Positions 1-10,979 of a stretch of DNA of 64,000 nucleotides are shown here, one piece after another. The DNA comes from Morinoia aosen. Its lineage: Eukaryota > Arthropoda > Malacostraca > Amphipoda > Talitridae. The translations under genes and the position numbers were made by a program. Where the stretch lies: NCBI GenBank assembly GCA_030386875.1, contig CM059578.1, positions 23,421,009 through 23,485,008 of the forward strand, read 5' to 3'. The notes under the pieces are model-generated. The model saw only the letters and a list, made by a program, of their open reading frames with translations, made no database searches and had not been told where the DNA came from. Within the stretch, counting starts at the first letter, position 1; each line of letters starts with the position of its first letter.

Positions 1-110
1 GGTTTGCCATATGAGCGAGTGTGCACGTTTAAACAGTGCACAAAATTTGTATACTGTAGTTTGCTCAGAGGCACATGTACGGTTTGCCATATGAGCGAGT
101 GTGTACGTTA
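1..110. repeat. Short direct repeat pair
   Basis: A ~28 bp segment starting GGTTTGCCATATGAGCGAGT occurs at 1-28 and again, nearly identical, at 82-109. The ~55 bp between them are unrelated. The left copy is cut by the window edge, so this may be the end of a larger tandem array. Confidence 0.6.
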
Positions 111-600
111 GAGTACAAGTGTACGAGGATATAGTATAGTGTGTAATCTATAGAGCATATTTGAAAATAGTGAGACTCACCTAGAAATAAATACATTTTT
201 GGTATAAGTACAAGCATTTGCTAACATGTACATAATATGTGAATTTATTCATATACAACGAGAGAAATTTTGACACACCTACGTGTGTCAGAGGTTATAT
301 TGAAATTTCTTCACATATGTAGGAGTATTTCCTTTAACTTCATGTTGAAGAAGTTTTTGTAGAAAAATTACAAATAAGCGGCTCAAAAATTTCTATAGAA
401 AACATAACTGTGTTTTCGTAATTACTTTAAAGTTAAAAATTTACGAATGAAGCAAAATTCTCCCTCATGAAAACAAAAATATTTCTTATTCTTTCTTCAA
501 ATTTTTAGACATCGTCTATATATATTATCGTTATCACTGGTCAGTCTGAGTAGTGAAACATATATGTAAAATAATATTGACATGCGCTAAGTTTGTCATG
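111..600. other. AT-rich unique interval
   Basis: No gene, RNA or array is visible, only AT-rich sequence with short homopolymer runs. The one notable item is the perfect 20 bp palindrome TGACACACCTACGTGTGTCA at 271-290, which belongs to a hairpin family seen again at 604-733 and 10701-10742. Confidence 0.5.
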
Positions 601-603
601 GTT

Positions 604-733
604 GGCACACTTATGTGTGTCGTATCAGTCCATGACACACATAAGTGTGTCTCAATACATAGACTAATGATGTATATCCTTGACACACTTTTGTGCGACG
701 GTTTTGTGACAATTTAACACACAAAAGTGTGTC
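604..733. repeat. Paired GACACAC hairpins
   Basis: Two inverted-repeat pairs lie in tandem. GGCACACTTATGTGTGTC (604-621) is complementary to GACACACATAAGTGTGTC (634-651) apart from one end base. GACACACTTTTGTG (682-695) faces CACACAAAAGTGTGTC (718-733). Each could extrude as a stem-loop. Related palindromes occur at 271-290 and 10701-10742, so this is a dispersed short family rather than chance CA/TG sequence. Confidence 0.6.
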
Positions 734-1089
734 CGTTTTGTGCAAAATATTCCTCAGTGTAACGTCCGTAACACACAAACACCCGTACACACACACACAC
801 ACTTGAAGTTCCTGCGATGAAGTCTGGAGCTCATGTGTTATGCATTCATAGGCCTCGCTTTAATACCCAATGTAATCTAGTTCTACATCGCTTATTAGCC
901 GCAATTTCCCACACCATGACCACTCTAACACGAAATTCACAATAGACATAACGAATTACGATAGACATGACCGCCCATGTACGACACATGTAGCAGCGTG
1001 TTTTGCACGTGTGCATAACAGGTATCGCGTCCATGCCATAATGACAATACGCAACTAACATGACTAAGCCGAGCATGGGGGTTAAACGT

Positions 1090-1190
1090 CTAGGTAGGGC
1101 GTGAAGTTCATGTCTATGTAGGGCGTGAAGTTCATGTCTATGTACAGGGCTTGAAGTTCAAGCCCATGTTGGGCATAAGTCTCAGTGGGG
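1090..1190. repeat. Short tandem repeat, ~29 bp unit
   Basis: About three degenerate units share the core GGGCGTGAAGTTCATGTCTA (1098-1165). The last copy has become GGGCTTGAAGTTCAAGCCC, a perfect inverted repeat. 734-1090 otherwise holds a short CA tract and unique sequence with no supported gene. Confidence 0.5.
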
Positions 1191-1235
1191 CGCATGGGCA
1201 TGTCTAATTGGGCATTGCGGGAGATCATCTGTGAT

Positions 1236-2780
1236 AATTGATGCCTGCGATACCTGCTGGCTTCACTAATTGATTCTTGCGGTACCTGTTGGCTTCACTA
1301 ATTGATGCCTGCGATACCAGCTGGCTTCACTAATTGATTCTTGCGGTACCTGTTGGCTTCACTAATTGATGCCTGCGGTACCTGCTGGCTTCACTAATTG
1401 ATGCCTGCGATACCTGCTGGCTTCACTAATTGATGCCTGCGGTACCTGCTGGCTTCACTAATTGATGCCTGCGATACCAGCTGGCTTCACTAATTGATTC
1501 TTGCGGTACCTGTTGGCTTCACTAATTGATGCCTGCGATACCAGCTGGCTTCACTAATTGATTCTTGCGGTACCTGTTGGCTTCACTAATTGATGCCTGC
1601 GATACCTGTTGGCTTCACTAATTGATTCTTGCGGTACCTGTTGGCTTCACTAATTGATGCCTGCGATACCTGCTGGCTTCACTAATTGATTCTTGCGGTA
1701 CCTGTTGGCTTCACTAATTGATGCCTGCGGTACCTGCTGGCTTCACTAATTGATTCTTGCGGTACCTGTTGGCTTCGCTAATTGATGCCTGCGATACCTG
1801 CTGGCTTCACTAATTGATGCCTGCGATACCTGATGGCTTCACTAATTGATGCCTGCGATACCTGATGGCTTCACTAATTGATGCCTGCGATACCTGTTGG
1901 CTTCACTAATTGATGCCTGCGATACCTGATGGCTTCACTACTATAGATGCCTGCGATACCTGCTGGCTTCACTAATTGATGCCTGCGGTACCTGCTGGCT
2001 TCACTAATTGGTGCCTGCGGTACCTGCTGGCTTCACTAATTGATGCCTGCGATACCTGATGGCTTCACTAATTGATGCCTGCGATACCTGCTGGCTTCAC
2101 TAATTGACGCCTGCGATACCTGATGGCTTCACTAATTGATGCCTACGGTACCTGCTGGCTTCACTAATTGATGCCTGCGGTACCTGCTGGCTTCACTAAT
2201 TGATGCCTGCGATACCTGCTGGCTTCACTAATTGATGCCTGCGGTACCTGCTATCTTCACTAATTGGTGCCTGCGATACCTGTTGGTTTCACTAATTGGT
2301 GCCTGCGATACCTGATGGCTTCTCTAATTGATGCCTGCGATACCTGATGGCTTCACTAATTGATGCCTGCGATACCTGCTGGCTTCACTAATTGATGACT
2401 GCGATACATGCTGGCTTCACTAATTGGTGCCTGCGATACCTGCTGGCTTCACTAATTGATGCCTGCGGTACCTGCTGGCTTCACTAATTGATGCCTGCGA
2501 TACCTGCTGGCTTCACTAATTGATGCCTGCGGTACCTGCTGGCTTCACTAATTGATGCCTGCGATACATGCTGGCTTCACTAATTGGTGCCTGCGATACC
2601 TGCTGGCTTCACTAATTGATGCCTGCGATACCTGCTGGCTTCACTAATTGATGCCTGCGGTACCTGCTGGCTTCACTAATTGATGCCTGCGATACATGCT
2701 GGCTTCACTAATTGGTGCCTGCGATACCTGCTGGCTTCACTAATTGATGCTTGCAGTACCTGCTGGCTTCACTAATTGGC
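1236..2780. repeat. 32 bp minisatellite, ~48 units
   Basis: The unit core is TGCCTGCGATACCTGCTGGC followed by TTCACTAATTGA, and the spacing is a regular 32 bp. Between about 1261 and 1770 two subtypes alternate (TTCTTGCGGTACCTGTTGGC and GCCTGCGATACCAGCTGGC), giving a 64 bp higher-order period. Beyond that the array becomes mostly one subtype with point variants (CTGC, CTGT or CTGA before GGC). The unit is not a multiple of three and no frame stays open across it. Confidence 0.95.
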
Positions 2781-2789
2781 GCGGTGCAA

Positions 2790-3160
2790 TTAGCTCTGAC
2801 AATAAATGGGCGAGTAGTAATTACTTGTGATCATTGATGTGAGGTATAAGGGTAGATAAATAATTTATTGTGATAATAAATGGGAAAGATAATGGTAGAT
2901 AAATAATTACGTGTGATAAGAAATAGAAAGATAATGGTAAATAAATAATTACGTTTGATAATTAATGGGACTGATAAAGGGAGATAAGGCGGGCTGAGGG
3001 CGATGAGGGAAGGTGGGGCAATCTGTTGGGAGAGGGGATTGGTGTGGGGATTGTTAATGAATATTAAAGGGGAGTGTGATTTTGGGGATTGTCAGAGGGT
3101 TGGAGGGAGAATGTAATTGTGGGGATAGTTAAAGGGGACTTCAGATAAAATGTAAGACAA
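2790..3160. repeat. Degenerate AT-rich and G-rich repeats
   Basis: 2860-2990 contains three to four ~43 bp units around GATAATGGTAGATAAATAAT. 2990-3150 is G-rich with recurring GGGGATTGTTA-like words. Both are diverged low-complexity repeats. Confidence 0.5.
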
Positions 3161-3179
3161 GTCTAGATCCTACCCCCCC

Positions 3180-3820
3180 ATATATTATGGCTACTCTTGT
3201 TATAACCATAAATTAGAATTAGAATCCCATAAAAAACGCCAGTTTCTGTAGCACAGTAAATTCGTACTACCATATTTAAATTATGCCAGTCTTCTTATCG
3301 CCATATGTTAAGGCTAGCCTATTTGTCACCTTAATTTATGGCTAGTGTCATCATGAAATACGGTCAGTATTTTTATTACCATAAATTGAAGTCGATTTTC
3401 TTTTTACAATAACTTAAGGTAGATTTCCTTTCTCTGTATCGCTAGTTTATTTTTCACCATAAAATATGTTCAGTCTCCTCATCCTCATAAATTAAGGCCA
3501 ATTCATTTATTACCAATAATAAAGGCCAATTTCCTTTTCCACATAATATATGGCCGGTCTCCTCATCCTCATAAATTAAGGCCAATTCATTTATTACCAT
3601 TAATTAAGGACAATTTCCCTGCCCCATAAAATATGGCCGGTCTTTTTTCCACCAAAAAATATGGCCAGTTTCCTCATCCTCATAAATAAAAACCAAATTC
3701 TTCATCACTATAATTTAAGGTAGATTTCCTTTTCCCCATAAAATATGGGCAGTCCCCTTATTACCATAAAATAAGGGCAGTCTCCTCACCACCATAAATT
3801 AACGCCATGCTCATGTGAAC
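3180..3820. repeat. Degenerate ~30-35 bp tandem repeat
   Basis: Diverged units alternate two related cores, CATAAATTAAGGCCAATT and CATAAAATATGGCCAGTC, separated by pyrimidine-rich CTCCTCATC or TTCCTTTT linkers. About 18 copies are recognisable. The divergence suggests an older array than most in the window. Confidence 0.7.
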
Positions 3821-3889
3821 ACAATTCACCGCCACAATAGCAATTGTACCTCATGACGACCTCCCATCGCTGCATGGTACGTACCTGCT

Positions 3890-4200
3890 CACTCCCCAGG
3901 GCACCAGGCCGGTACCAGCTGGTACCGGGCGGTACCAGGCCGGTACAGGCTGGTACTGAAAGGTAGTACCAGATGACCTCTCGGTGGCACCAGATGGTAA
4001 AAAAGAATTAATGACTGGTACCAGGCCGGTACCAGGCCGGTACCAGGCGGTACCAGGTCGGTACAGGGCGGTACCAGGCCGGTACCAGGCGGGTACCAGG
4101 TCGGTACAGGGCGGTACCAGGCGGTATCAGGTCGGCCTAAGGCGGTACCAGGCCGGTACCGGGTGGCACAGGGCGGTATGAACATGTACCGGGACACAGA
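3890..4200. repeat. GC-rich GGTACC repeat
   Basis: The 6 bp palindrome GGTACC recurs every 10-21 bp, joined by AGGCC, AGGCG or AGGTC, so both strands read alike. A ~40 bp unrelated gap lies near 3975-4015. Short frames on both strands here are by-products of the repeat. Confidence 0.8.
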
Positions 4201-4266
4201 ACATTACCATGAGGTACGAGGTGTTGGGGCACCGACGGTCGATCGGAGACATGATCTGCCTGATTA

Positions 4267-4280
4267 GGGGGGGGGGGGGG
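4267..4280 (+). repeat. Poly-G run (14 G)
   Basis: An uninterrupted G14 run is followed by G-rich GAGGGG and GGGAGG sequence to about 4350. Confidence 0.9.
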
Positions 4281-4404
4281 TTGAGGAGGGGGTTGTGTCG
4301 CGGGGGTGTAGAGGGGAGGAGGAGGGGGAGAGGTAAGGAGAGGTAGGGGAAGGGGTGGGCTTGGAAATGAACGTATTCCCTTACGTACCGAACGAATATC
4401 TTAC

Positions 4405-4640
4405 TTACTTGCCTTTTTGCTTGTTTGTTTGCTTGTTTGTTTGCCTGCTTGGATGATTGCTTGCTTGCTTGCTTGCTTGGATGATTGCTTGCTTGTTTGT
4501 TTGCTTGCTTGCCTGCTCGGATGATTGCTTGCTTGCTAGCTTGTTTGCCTGCTTGGATGATTGCTTGCTTGCTTGTTTAGTTGCTTCTTTGTTTGTTTGT
4601 TTACTTACATGTTTGCTTGCCTGCGTGCTTGTTTGCCTTG
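4405..4640. repeat. GCTT/GTTT tetranucleotide-derived repeat
   Basis: (GCTT)n and (GTTT)n tracts are punctuated by GGATGATTGCTTGCTT at about 4450, 4487, 4520 and 4555, giving irregular ~24-38 bp units. A related tract lies at 56600-56680. Confidence 0.8.
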
Positions 4641-4659
4641 GATACCCGAACACTACACA

Positions 4660-5145
4660 GTGACGGGAAAGTTTTCCTGCATTTTATTTCATTCGTGTTG
4701 TTTTGAATGACTTCCAACATACTGCCGAACAGTACACATCTAAAATTATTTTCACCGACGAATTATGGCTCGTTCATGAAAAAGTTGTCAACGAAGATAC
4801 ACGTATTAATTCGTAAAACTTGAGAAAAAAATGATTTTTTGGATCTATACAATTTCAACGTATTCAGACGATATAATTACGTTGAAAATATGCCAATGTT
4901 GTGATTGCCTCGCAAGCCTAAATTAGGATGATATCCAAAACACGACTCGCTAAATCTTTCGCATCTCTAAACTTACGAGAGATTTTTGAACGCACGCACA
5001 ATCGTGCGTAAGTCAGCAAATCTGACACGACACCCCGCTGAGTGTTACCTTCTGCTTCTGCTCGGAAAATATGCGCTCGTCTAAGTTTAAGAATTTCCTG
5101 AAATTGACCAGACACGAAGAACATTAAAATTTTCACACATTTAAC
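4660..5145. other. Unique interval, no gene supported
   Basis: AT-rich unique sequence. A 72-codon open frame on the minus strand (4918-5136) shows no recognisable family and is likely chance. A short hairpin with CGCACG/CGTGCG arms is near 4992-5009. Confidence 0.4.
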
Positions 5146-5149
5146 GTAT

Positions 5150-5845
5150 TTTATTTATTTCATATTTCATATTTTACACATTTCATATTTTACATATTTC
5201 ATATTTTACATACTTCATATTTTACAGATTTCATATTTTACATATTTCATATTTTACATACCTCATATTTTACATATTTCATATTTTACATACTTCATAT
5301 TTTACAGATTTCATATTTTACATATTTCATATTTTACAGATTTCATATTTTACATATTTCATATTTTACATACTTCATATTTTACATACTTCATATTTTA
5401 CATACTTCATATTTTACATATTTCATATTTTAAATATTTCATATTTTATATATTTCATACTTTACATATTTCATATTTTACATACTTCATATTTTACATA
5501 CTTCATATTTTACATACTTCATATTTTACATATTTCATATTTTAAATATTTCATATTTTACATATTTCATACTTTACATACTTCATATTTTACATACTTC
5601 ATATTTTACATACTTCATATTTTACATATTTCATATTTTACATACTTCATATTTTACATATTTCAGTTTTTAAATATTTCATATTTTACATATTTCATAC
5701 TTTACATACTTCATATTTTACATACTTCATATTTTACATACTTCATATTTTACATATTTCATATTTTAAATATTTCATATTTTACATATTTCATACTTTA
5801 CATATTTCATATTTTACATACTTCATATTTTACGTATTTCATCGT
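5150..5845. repeat. 16 bp AT-rich minisatellite, ~43 units
   Basis: A regular 16 bp unit TTCATATTTTACATAC is repeated, varying mainly at the last bases (ATACA, ATATT, ACAGA). A few units carry AAAT for ACAT or CATACTTTA. It is AT-rich throughout and should melt easily. Confidence 0.95.
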
Positions 5846-5849
5846 TCTT

Positions 5850-6000
5850 TTTTGCATCATTGCTCACCACAAACATGATTGTTATTGCCGTTGTTGAGAG
5901 TATTCTGAATACAATAAACATATTCAACAACTATATATTAAAAAGCTTGGTTATTCAAGAAAAATTTCAATATAAAATGACCAGAGACCACATCACAGCA
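5850..6000. other. Short unique spacer
   Basis: AT-rich sequence between two arrays. No gene or RNA signature is visible. Confidence 0.4.
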
Positions 6001-6014
6001 CATAGTTCTCCCAC

Positions 6015-6262
6015 ACTGGTACATACACAAACACACACACACACAAGAACGCACACACACATGTGTGCACACGTTCATGAAACACACACACGTTTATGTC
6101 ATGTTTACCCGCATGAAACACGCACACAAACAAACACACACGTGTAGGTCATATGTACATGCATGAAACACACACACGTGTGGGTCATATATACATGCAT
6201 GAAACAGACACACATGCTGATCATGTATATACAAACACACACACACACACACACACACGCAC
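6015..6262. repeat. CA-rich minisatellite
   Basis: (CA)n tracts alternate with ATGAAACACACACACG and GTCATATGTACATGC segments in three to four units of roughly 35 bp. It ends in a pure (CA)n stretch at about 6234-6258. Confidence 0.8.
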
Positions 6263-6299
6263 AACACGCTCCCACATCCGGTGCATGAAGTACTATCAC

Positions 6300-6455
6300 T
6301 TCTCCTCAGCACGCGTCGGCACGTTTTTTTGGGCCATAATTAAGGGCAAATTATGGACAGGTGAGACTTATGGCGGGCATTATGGGCAGGTGAAGTATGG
6401 CGAACTTTATGGCCTCTCGCGGCGAGACATGGGGAGGTGTCTCGTAGCGAGACGT
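6300..6455. other. Short repeat-like spacer
   Basis: Contains TTATGG(A/G)CAGGTGA and TATGGCG words repeated a few times, then GCGAGACATGGGGAGGTGTC. It looks like a degenerate minisatellite edge. No gene. Confidence 0.4.
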
Positions 6456-6457
6456 GT

Positions 6458-7250
6458 TTAGTACCCTCCCTATGGTGCCCTCCCTATGGTGCCCTCCCTA
6501 TGGTGTCCTCCCTATGGTGCCCTTCCTCTGGCGCCCTCCATCTAGCGCCCTCCCTCTGGCGCCCTCCCTATGGTGCCCTCCCTCTGGCGCCCTCCCTCTG
6601 GCGCCCTCCCTCTATCGCCCTCCCTATGGCACCCTCCCTATGGCACCCTCCCTATGGTGCCCTCCCTATGGTGCCCACCCTCTGGTGCCCTCCCTCTGGC
6701 ACCCTCCCTATGGTGCCCCCCTCCCTATGGTACCCCCCCTCCCTATGGTGCCCTCCTCCCTATGGTGCCCCCCTCCCTATGGTGCCCCCTCCCTATGATG
6801 CCCCCCCCTATGGTGCCCCCCTCCCTATGGTACCACCCTCCCTATGGTGCCCCCTCCCTATGGTGCCCCCCCCTATGGTGCCCCCCTCCCTATGGTACCA
6901 CCCTCCCTATGGTGCCCCCTCCCTATGGTGCCCCCCCTCCCTATGGTGCCCCCCCTCCCTTTGGTGCCCCCTCCCTATGGTGCCCCCTCGCTATGGTGCC
7001 CCCCTCCCTATGGTGCCCTTCTCCCTATGGTGCCCCCCTCACTATGGTACCCCCCCTCCCTATGATGCCCCCCTCCCTATGGTGCCCCCCTCCTTATGGT
7101 GCCCCCTCCCAATGGTGCCCCCCTCCTTATGGTGCCCCCTCCAAATGGTGCCCCCCTCCTTATGGTGCCCCCTCCCAATGGTGCCCCCCTCCTTATGGTG
7201 CCCCCTCCCAATGGTGCCCCCCTCCCTATGGTACCCCTCCTCTATGTTGC
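6458..7250. repeat. C-rich CCCTCCCTATGGTG minisatellite with drifting unit length
   Basis: The first part (6458-6715) has a 14 bp unit, CCTCCCTATGGTGC. The middle (6715-7085) gains C residues and becomes 16-17 bp. The last part (7085-7225) is a regular ~33 bp dimer alternating CCTTATGG and CCAATGG subunits. The minus strand is G-rich. Long proline-rich frames in all three plus frames follow from this composition and are not evidence of a gene. Confidence 0.95.
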
Positions 7251-7262
7251 CCCCTTTTTCCC

Positions 7263-7308
7263 TGTGTGTGTGTAGGTGTGTGCGCACCCACACACCTACA
7301 CACACACA
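7263..7308. repeat. Perfect 20 bp inverted repeat (TG/CA cruciform candidate)
   Basis: TGTGTGTGTGTAGGTGTGTG at 7263-7282 is exactly complementary to 7289-7308, with the 6-base loop CGCACC. The matching AGG and CCT interruptions make it a true inverted repeat rather than an accidental TG-CA junction. A (CA)n tail continues to about 7320. Confidence 0.85.
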
Positions 7309-7439
7309 CACACACACACCAACACACGCGGCTCCGTCATCTACTTAACGAGCGAGCGATGAGCTGAGGCTAATGAGGGCTAATTAGGTCAAGCGTGCGG
7401 ACCGCCCCGGGTGATGTGCGGCGTGCTAATTCGCGGGGC

Positions 7440-7615
7440 TAGTTAGTGTGATGCTCACATAAGTGTCTTAATGAGTTGTGCACGTTAGCGTCTTAATGTG
7501 ATGCTCACATTAGCGTCTTAATGAGTTGTATGCATTTGCATTTTTATGGGAAGCTTACATTAGCGTGTTAATGAGTTGTACACGTTAGCGTGTTTACGTA
7601 TTGCTCACCTCCGCT
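7440..7615. repeat. Diverged flank of the 29 bp array
   Basis: Imperfect units around TTAATGAGTTGTACACGTTA and CACATTAGCGTCTTAATGAG grade into the regular 29 bp array downstream, as expected for an older array margin. Confidence 0.6.
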
Positions 7616-9340
7616 AAAAAGGTAATGAGGTACACACCTGCGCTAACGAGATGATGAGTTACACACCTGCGCTAACGAGCTAATGAGGTACACACCTGCG
7701 CTAACGAGCTAATGAGCTACACACCTGCGCTAACGAGCTAATGAGCTACACACCTGCGCTAACGAGCTAATGAGCTACACACCTGCGCTAACGAGCTAAT
7801 GAGCTACACACCTGCGCTAACGAGCTAATGAGCTACACACCTGCACTAACGAGCTAATGAGTTACACATTTGCACTAACGAGCTAATGAGCTACACACCT
7901 GCGCTAACGAGCTAATGAGCTACACACCTGCACTAACGAGCTAATGAGTTACACATTTGCACTAACGAGCTAATGAGCTACACACCTGCGCTAACGAGCT
8001 AATGAGCTACACACCTGCGCTAACGAGCTAATGAGCTACACACCTGCGCTAACGAGCTAATGAGCTACACACCTGCACTAACGAGCTAATGAGTTACACA
8101 TTTGCACTAACGAGCTAATGAGCTACACACCTGCGCCAACGAGCTAATGAGCTACACACCTGCACTAACGAGCTAATGAGTTACACATTTGCACTAACGA
8201 GCTAATGAGCTACACACCTGCGCTAACGAGCTAATGAGCTACACACCTGCACTAACGAGCTAATGAGCTACACACCTGCGCTAACGAGCTAATGAGTTAC
8301 ACATTTGCACTAACGAGCTAATGAGCTACACACCTGCGCTAACGAGCTAATGAGCTACACACCTGCACTAACGAGCTAATGAGTTACACATTTGCACTAA
8401 CGAGCTAATGAGTTACACATTTGCACTAACGAGCTAATGAGCTACACACCTGCGCTAACGAGCTAATGAGCTACACACCTGCACTAACGAGCTAATGAGC
8501 TACACACCTGCACTAACGAGCTAATGAGTTACACATTTGCACTAACGAGCTAATGAGCTACACACCTGCGCTAACGAGCTAATGAGCTACACACCTGCAC
8601 TAACGAGCTAATGAGTTACACATTTGCCCTAACGAGCTAATGAGCTACACACCTGCGCTAACGAGCTAATGAGTTACACACCTGCACTAACGAGCTAATG
8701 AGCTACACACCTGCACTAACGAGCTAATGAGTTACACACCTGCACTAACGAGCTAATGAGCTACACACCTGCGCTAACGAGCTAATGAGCTACACACCTG
8801 CGCTAACGAGCTAATGAGTTACACACCTGCACTAACGAGCTAATGAGCTACACACCTGCGCTAACGAGCTAATGAGTTACACACCTGCGCTAACGAGCTA
8901 ATGAGCTACACACCTGCACTAACGAGCTAATGAGCTACACACCTGCGCTAACGAGCTAATGAGTTACACACCTGCGCTAACGAGCTAGTGAGCTACACAC
9001 CTGCGCTAACGAGCTAATGAGCTACACACCTGCGCTAACGAGCTAATGAGCTACACACCTGCGCTAACGAGCTAATGAGCTACACACCTGCGCTAACGAG
9101 CTAATGAGCTACACACCTGCGCTAACGAGCTAGTGAGCTACACACCTGCACTAACGAGCTAATGAGCTACACACCTGCGCTAACGAGCTAGTGAGCTACA
9201 CACCTGCACTAACGAGCTAATGAGCTACACACCTGCACTAACGAGCTAATGAGCTACACACCTGCGCTAACGAGCTAGTGAGCTACACACCTGCACTAAC
9301 GAGCTAATGAGCTACACACCTGCACTAACGAGCTAGTGAT
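7616..9340. repeat. 29 bp minisatellite, ~59 units
   Basis: A regular 29 bp unit has the core AACGAGCTAATGAGCTACAC and then ACCTGCGCT. A linked variant, GAGTTACACATTTGCACT, recurs among standard units every second to fourth copy in 7850-8640, giving a loose 87-116 bp higher-order pattern. Near the right end GAGCTAGTGAG replaces GAGCTAATGAG in some units. Confidence 0.95.
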
Positions 9341-10680
9341 TTTGTCGTAAGGCGAGGATTTGTTGTTTTATGTCGTAAGTTACGACGGTGGGAGTTCGCG
9401 TTTGGTTGTCGTAAATTACAATGTCTGTGAAATGATCGTCTGGCTGTCGTGAGTTATTTAGATCATACAATCATAACATGTTTGTTGTAACAACTTTCTA
9501 CTAGTGTAACAAACTTGTTAAGGTGTAAGAACTTCCGATGAGTGTAGGTAGAGAAACAACTTTAAAGTTACGGTTGTGTCGTAAATCGTATAATTACGCC
9601 ATTGAGCAACTTGAAGCTGTCACACGACCGTAACGGAAGGCGTGTCGTAATTTATAACTGTCGTAAAATAACTGTCAATATTTATTGTCAATAAATATCG
9701 CGCGGCTGAAAGTGGTAAACCTACTATGTGTAGCGTAATAATCTACTTTCTCTCTACCTCCAATAGTAATGGTATGAAGGTAGTTAATCTACCTTCAACT
9801 ACATTAGTATGAAGATAATAATCTACTTTTTGCCCTTCAGTCCAGTGAACAATTTAGAGACCGCTCTACGCTCCGCTCCAGTCTACCCACATATCTACGT
9901 ATCAATATATTTTGTGTCTATTCTCTTAACTGTTATCAGAAAATAACTTTTACGCAGCACACCTGGCATCATTTAAAACATTCACTACGTGTCCGCGGTC
10001 GCTACGGTCGGTTTGGTTCGGTTGGAAGAAGCAGAATTGAAAAGCCATCTGTACTGCTTGATTATATTCTTATTTTTTTCTAAAAAGCAGAAAAAATACA
10101 ATTACGCGATAACATTTTAACTTGTACGCCATAGTCTTATTTAAATAAAGGTAGTGAAATCAGTGAGATGGTAGTCATTGCTACTGGTACATTAATTAGC
10201 AATTTAACAAGTGGTACACATATGTATCAATACTTTGCGAACGCTTTACGACACATGAAGACATTTTTCATGTTCACATTCACTAAGCCCAACATTCAGA
10301 ATTTCTAATAAATAAAAACATTCACCGGTACTGAAGTATCACATTCACGTAATTTAATGACAAAATTCACATACATCCCGCCTCGATTAAGTTGGACTAC
10401 ACAAATAAAGTCTTGAACTTTCGTTGGTTCAAAAAAAAAGAAAAAATTACCCGAGCGTCAAAAGATGTGGTCAAGTTGATTTTTGAGCCTGTAATTCCAA
10501 CACTCGAAGTTGGGAAAGGCCTCATAAATTAAAGCTTCCTTAAATTATTCACGGCTATGATATACACATAGATCATACAATACCAGCATGTATGTTGTAA
10601 GATCCTCTTATGAGTGTAAAACTCTTGATGGGTTTATACCCCACTGGAGGAATCAATATTAACCCAAATTACGTTTACTC
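9341..10680. other. Unique AT-rich interval with a dispersed repeat pair
   Basis: No coding region is supported. It holds GTCGTAA-containing words (9345-9420, 9575-9660), a perfect hairpin GAAGGTAG/CTACCTTC (9776-9796), and two diverged copies of a ~60 bp repeat beginning TAGATCATACAAT at 9459 and 10569. Confidence 0.5.
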
Positions 10681-10688
10681 GCGATAAG

Positions 10689-10770
10689 TGTGTCACATTG
10701 GACACACGCAAGCGTGTCACATTGGACACACGCAAGCGTGTCACGAGTGATTCACAGCAGTGCGTCACTC
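10689..10770. repeat. 24 bp tandem hairpins GACACACGCAAGCGTGTC
   Basis: The 18 bp near-palindrome GACACACGCAAGCGTGTC is at 10701-10718 and 10725-10742, spaced 24 bp by ACATTG. A further inverted pair, GTCACGAGTGA and TCACTCGTGAC, spans about 10739-10774. This cluster sits just left of MITE copy 1. Confidence 0.7.
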
Positions 10771-10793
10771 GTGACACATTCGTGAACTCGTTT

Positions 10794-10901
10794 CCTAGTC
10801 TATCTTTTTCACCGACTGCAAGCATGTTTTTCGCTACCCTAGTAATTATATCGCTTGGGCGGCGAAAAACATGCATGCTTGAGCGAAAAAGTCAGACTGG
10901 G
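10794..10901. mobile_element. Foldback MITE, copy 1
   Basis: A 108 bp near-perfect palindrome starts CCTAGTC and ends GACTGGG. Its inner arms contain GCATGTTTTTCGC and GCGAAAAACATGC around a short AT centre. It matches the elements at 24769-24876 and 34115-34226 along its length. TTT flanks both ends, a possible target duplication, whereas the other copies are flanked by TA. The outer arm is less perfect than in copy 3. No coding capacity. Confidence 0.8.
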
Positions 10902-10979
10902 TTTGCGAGTTATTTTCATTTTTGGGCTCTGGAAAAGCAGCGATTCTACCGCAGCATTTGCAACGAAATGCTAAGATGA

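Noticed and set aside
1236-2780. CRISPR array
   Set aside because: Units abut directly with no unique spacers, and the surrounding DNA is eukaryotic. The same holds for the 29, 31/35 and 58/59 bp arrays.
6437-7367. Proline-rich frames of 265-303 codons
   Set aside because: Open in all three plus frames owing to C-rich repeat units of changing length.
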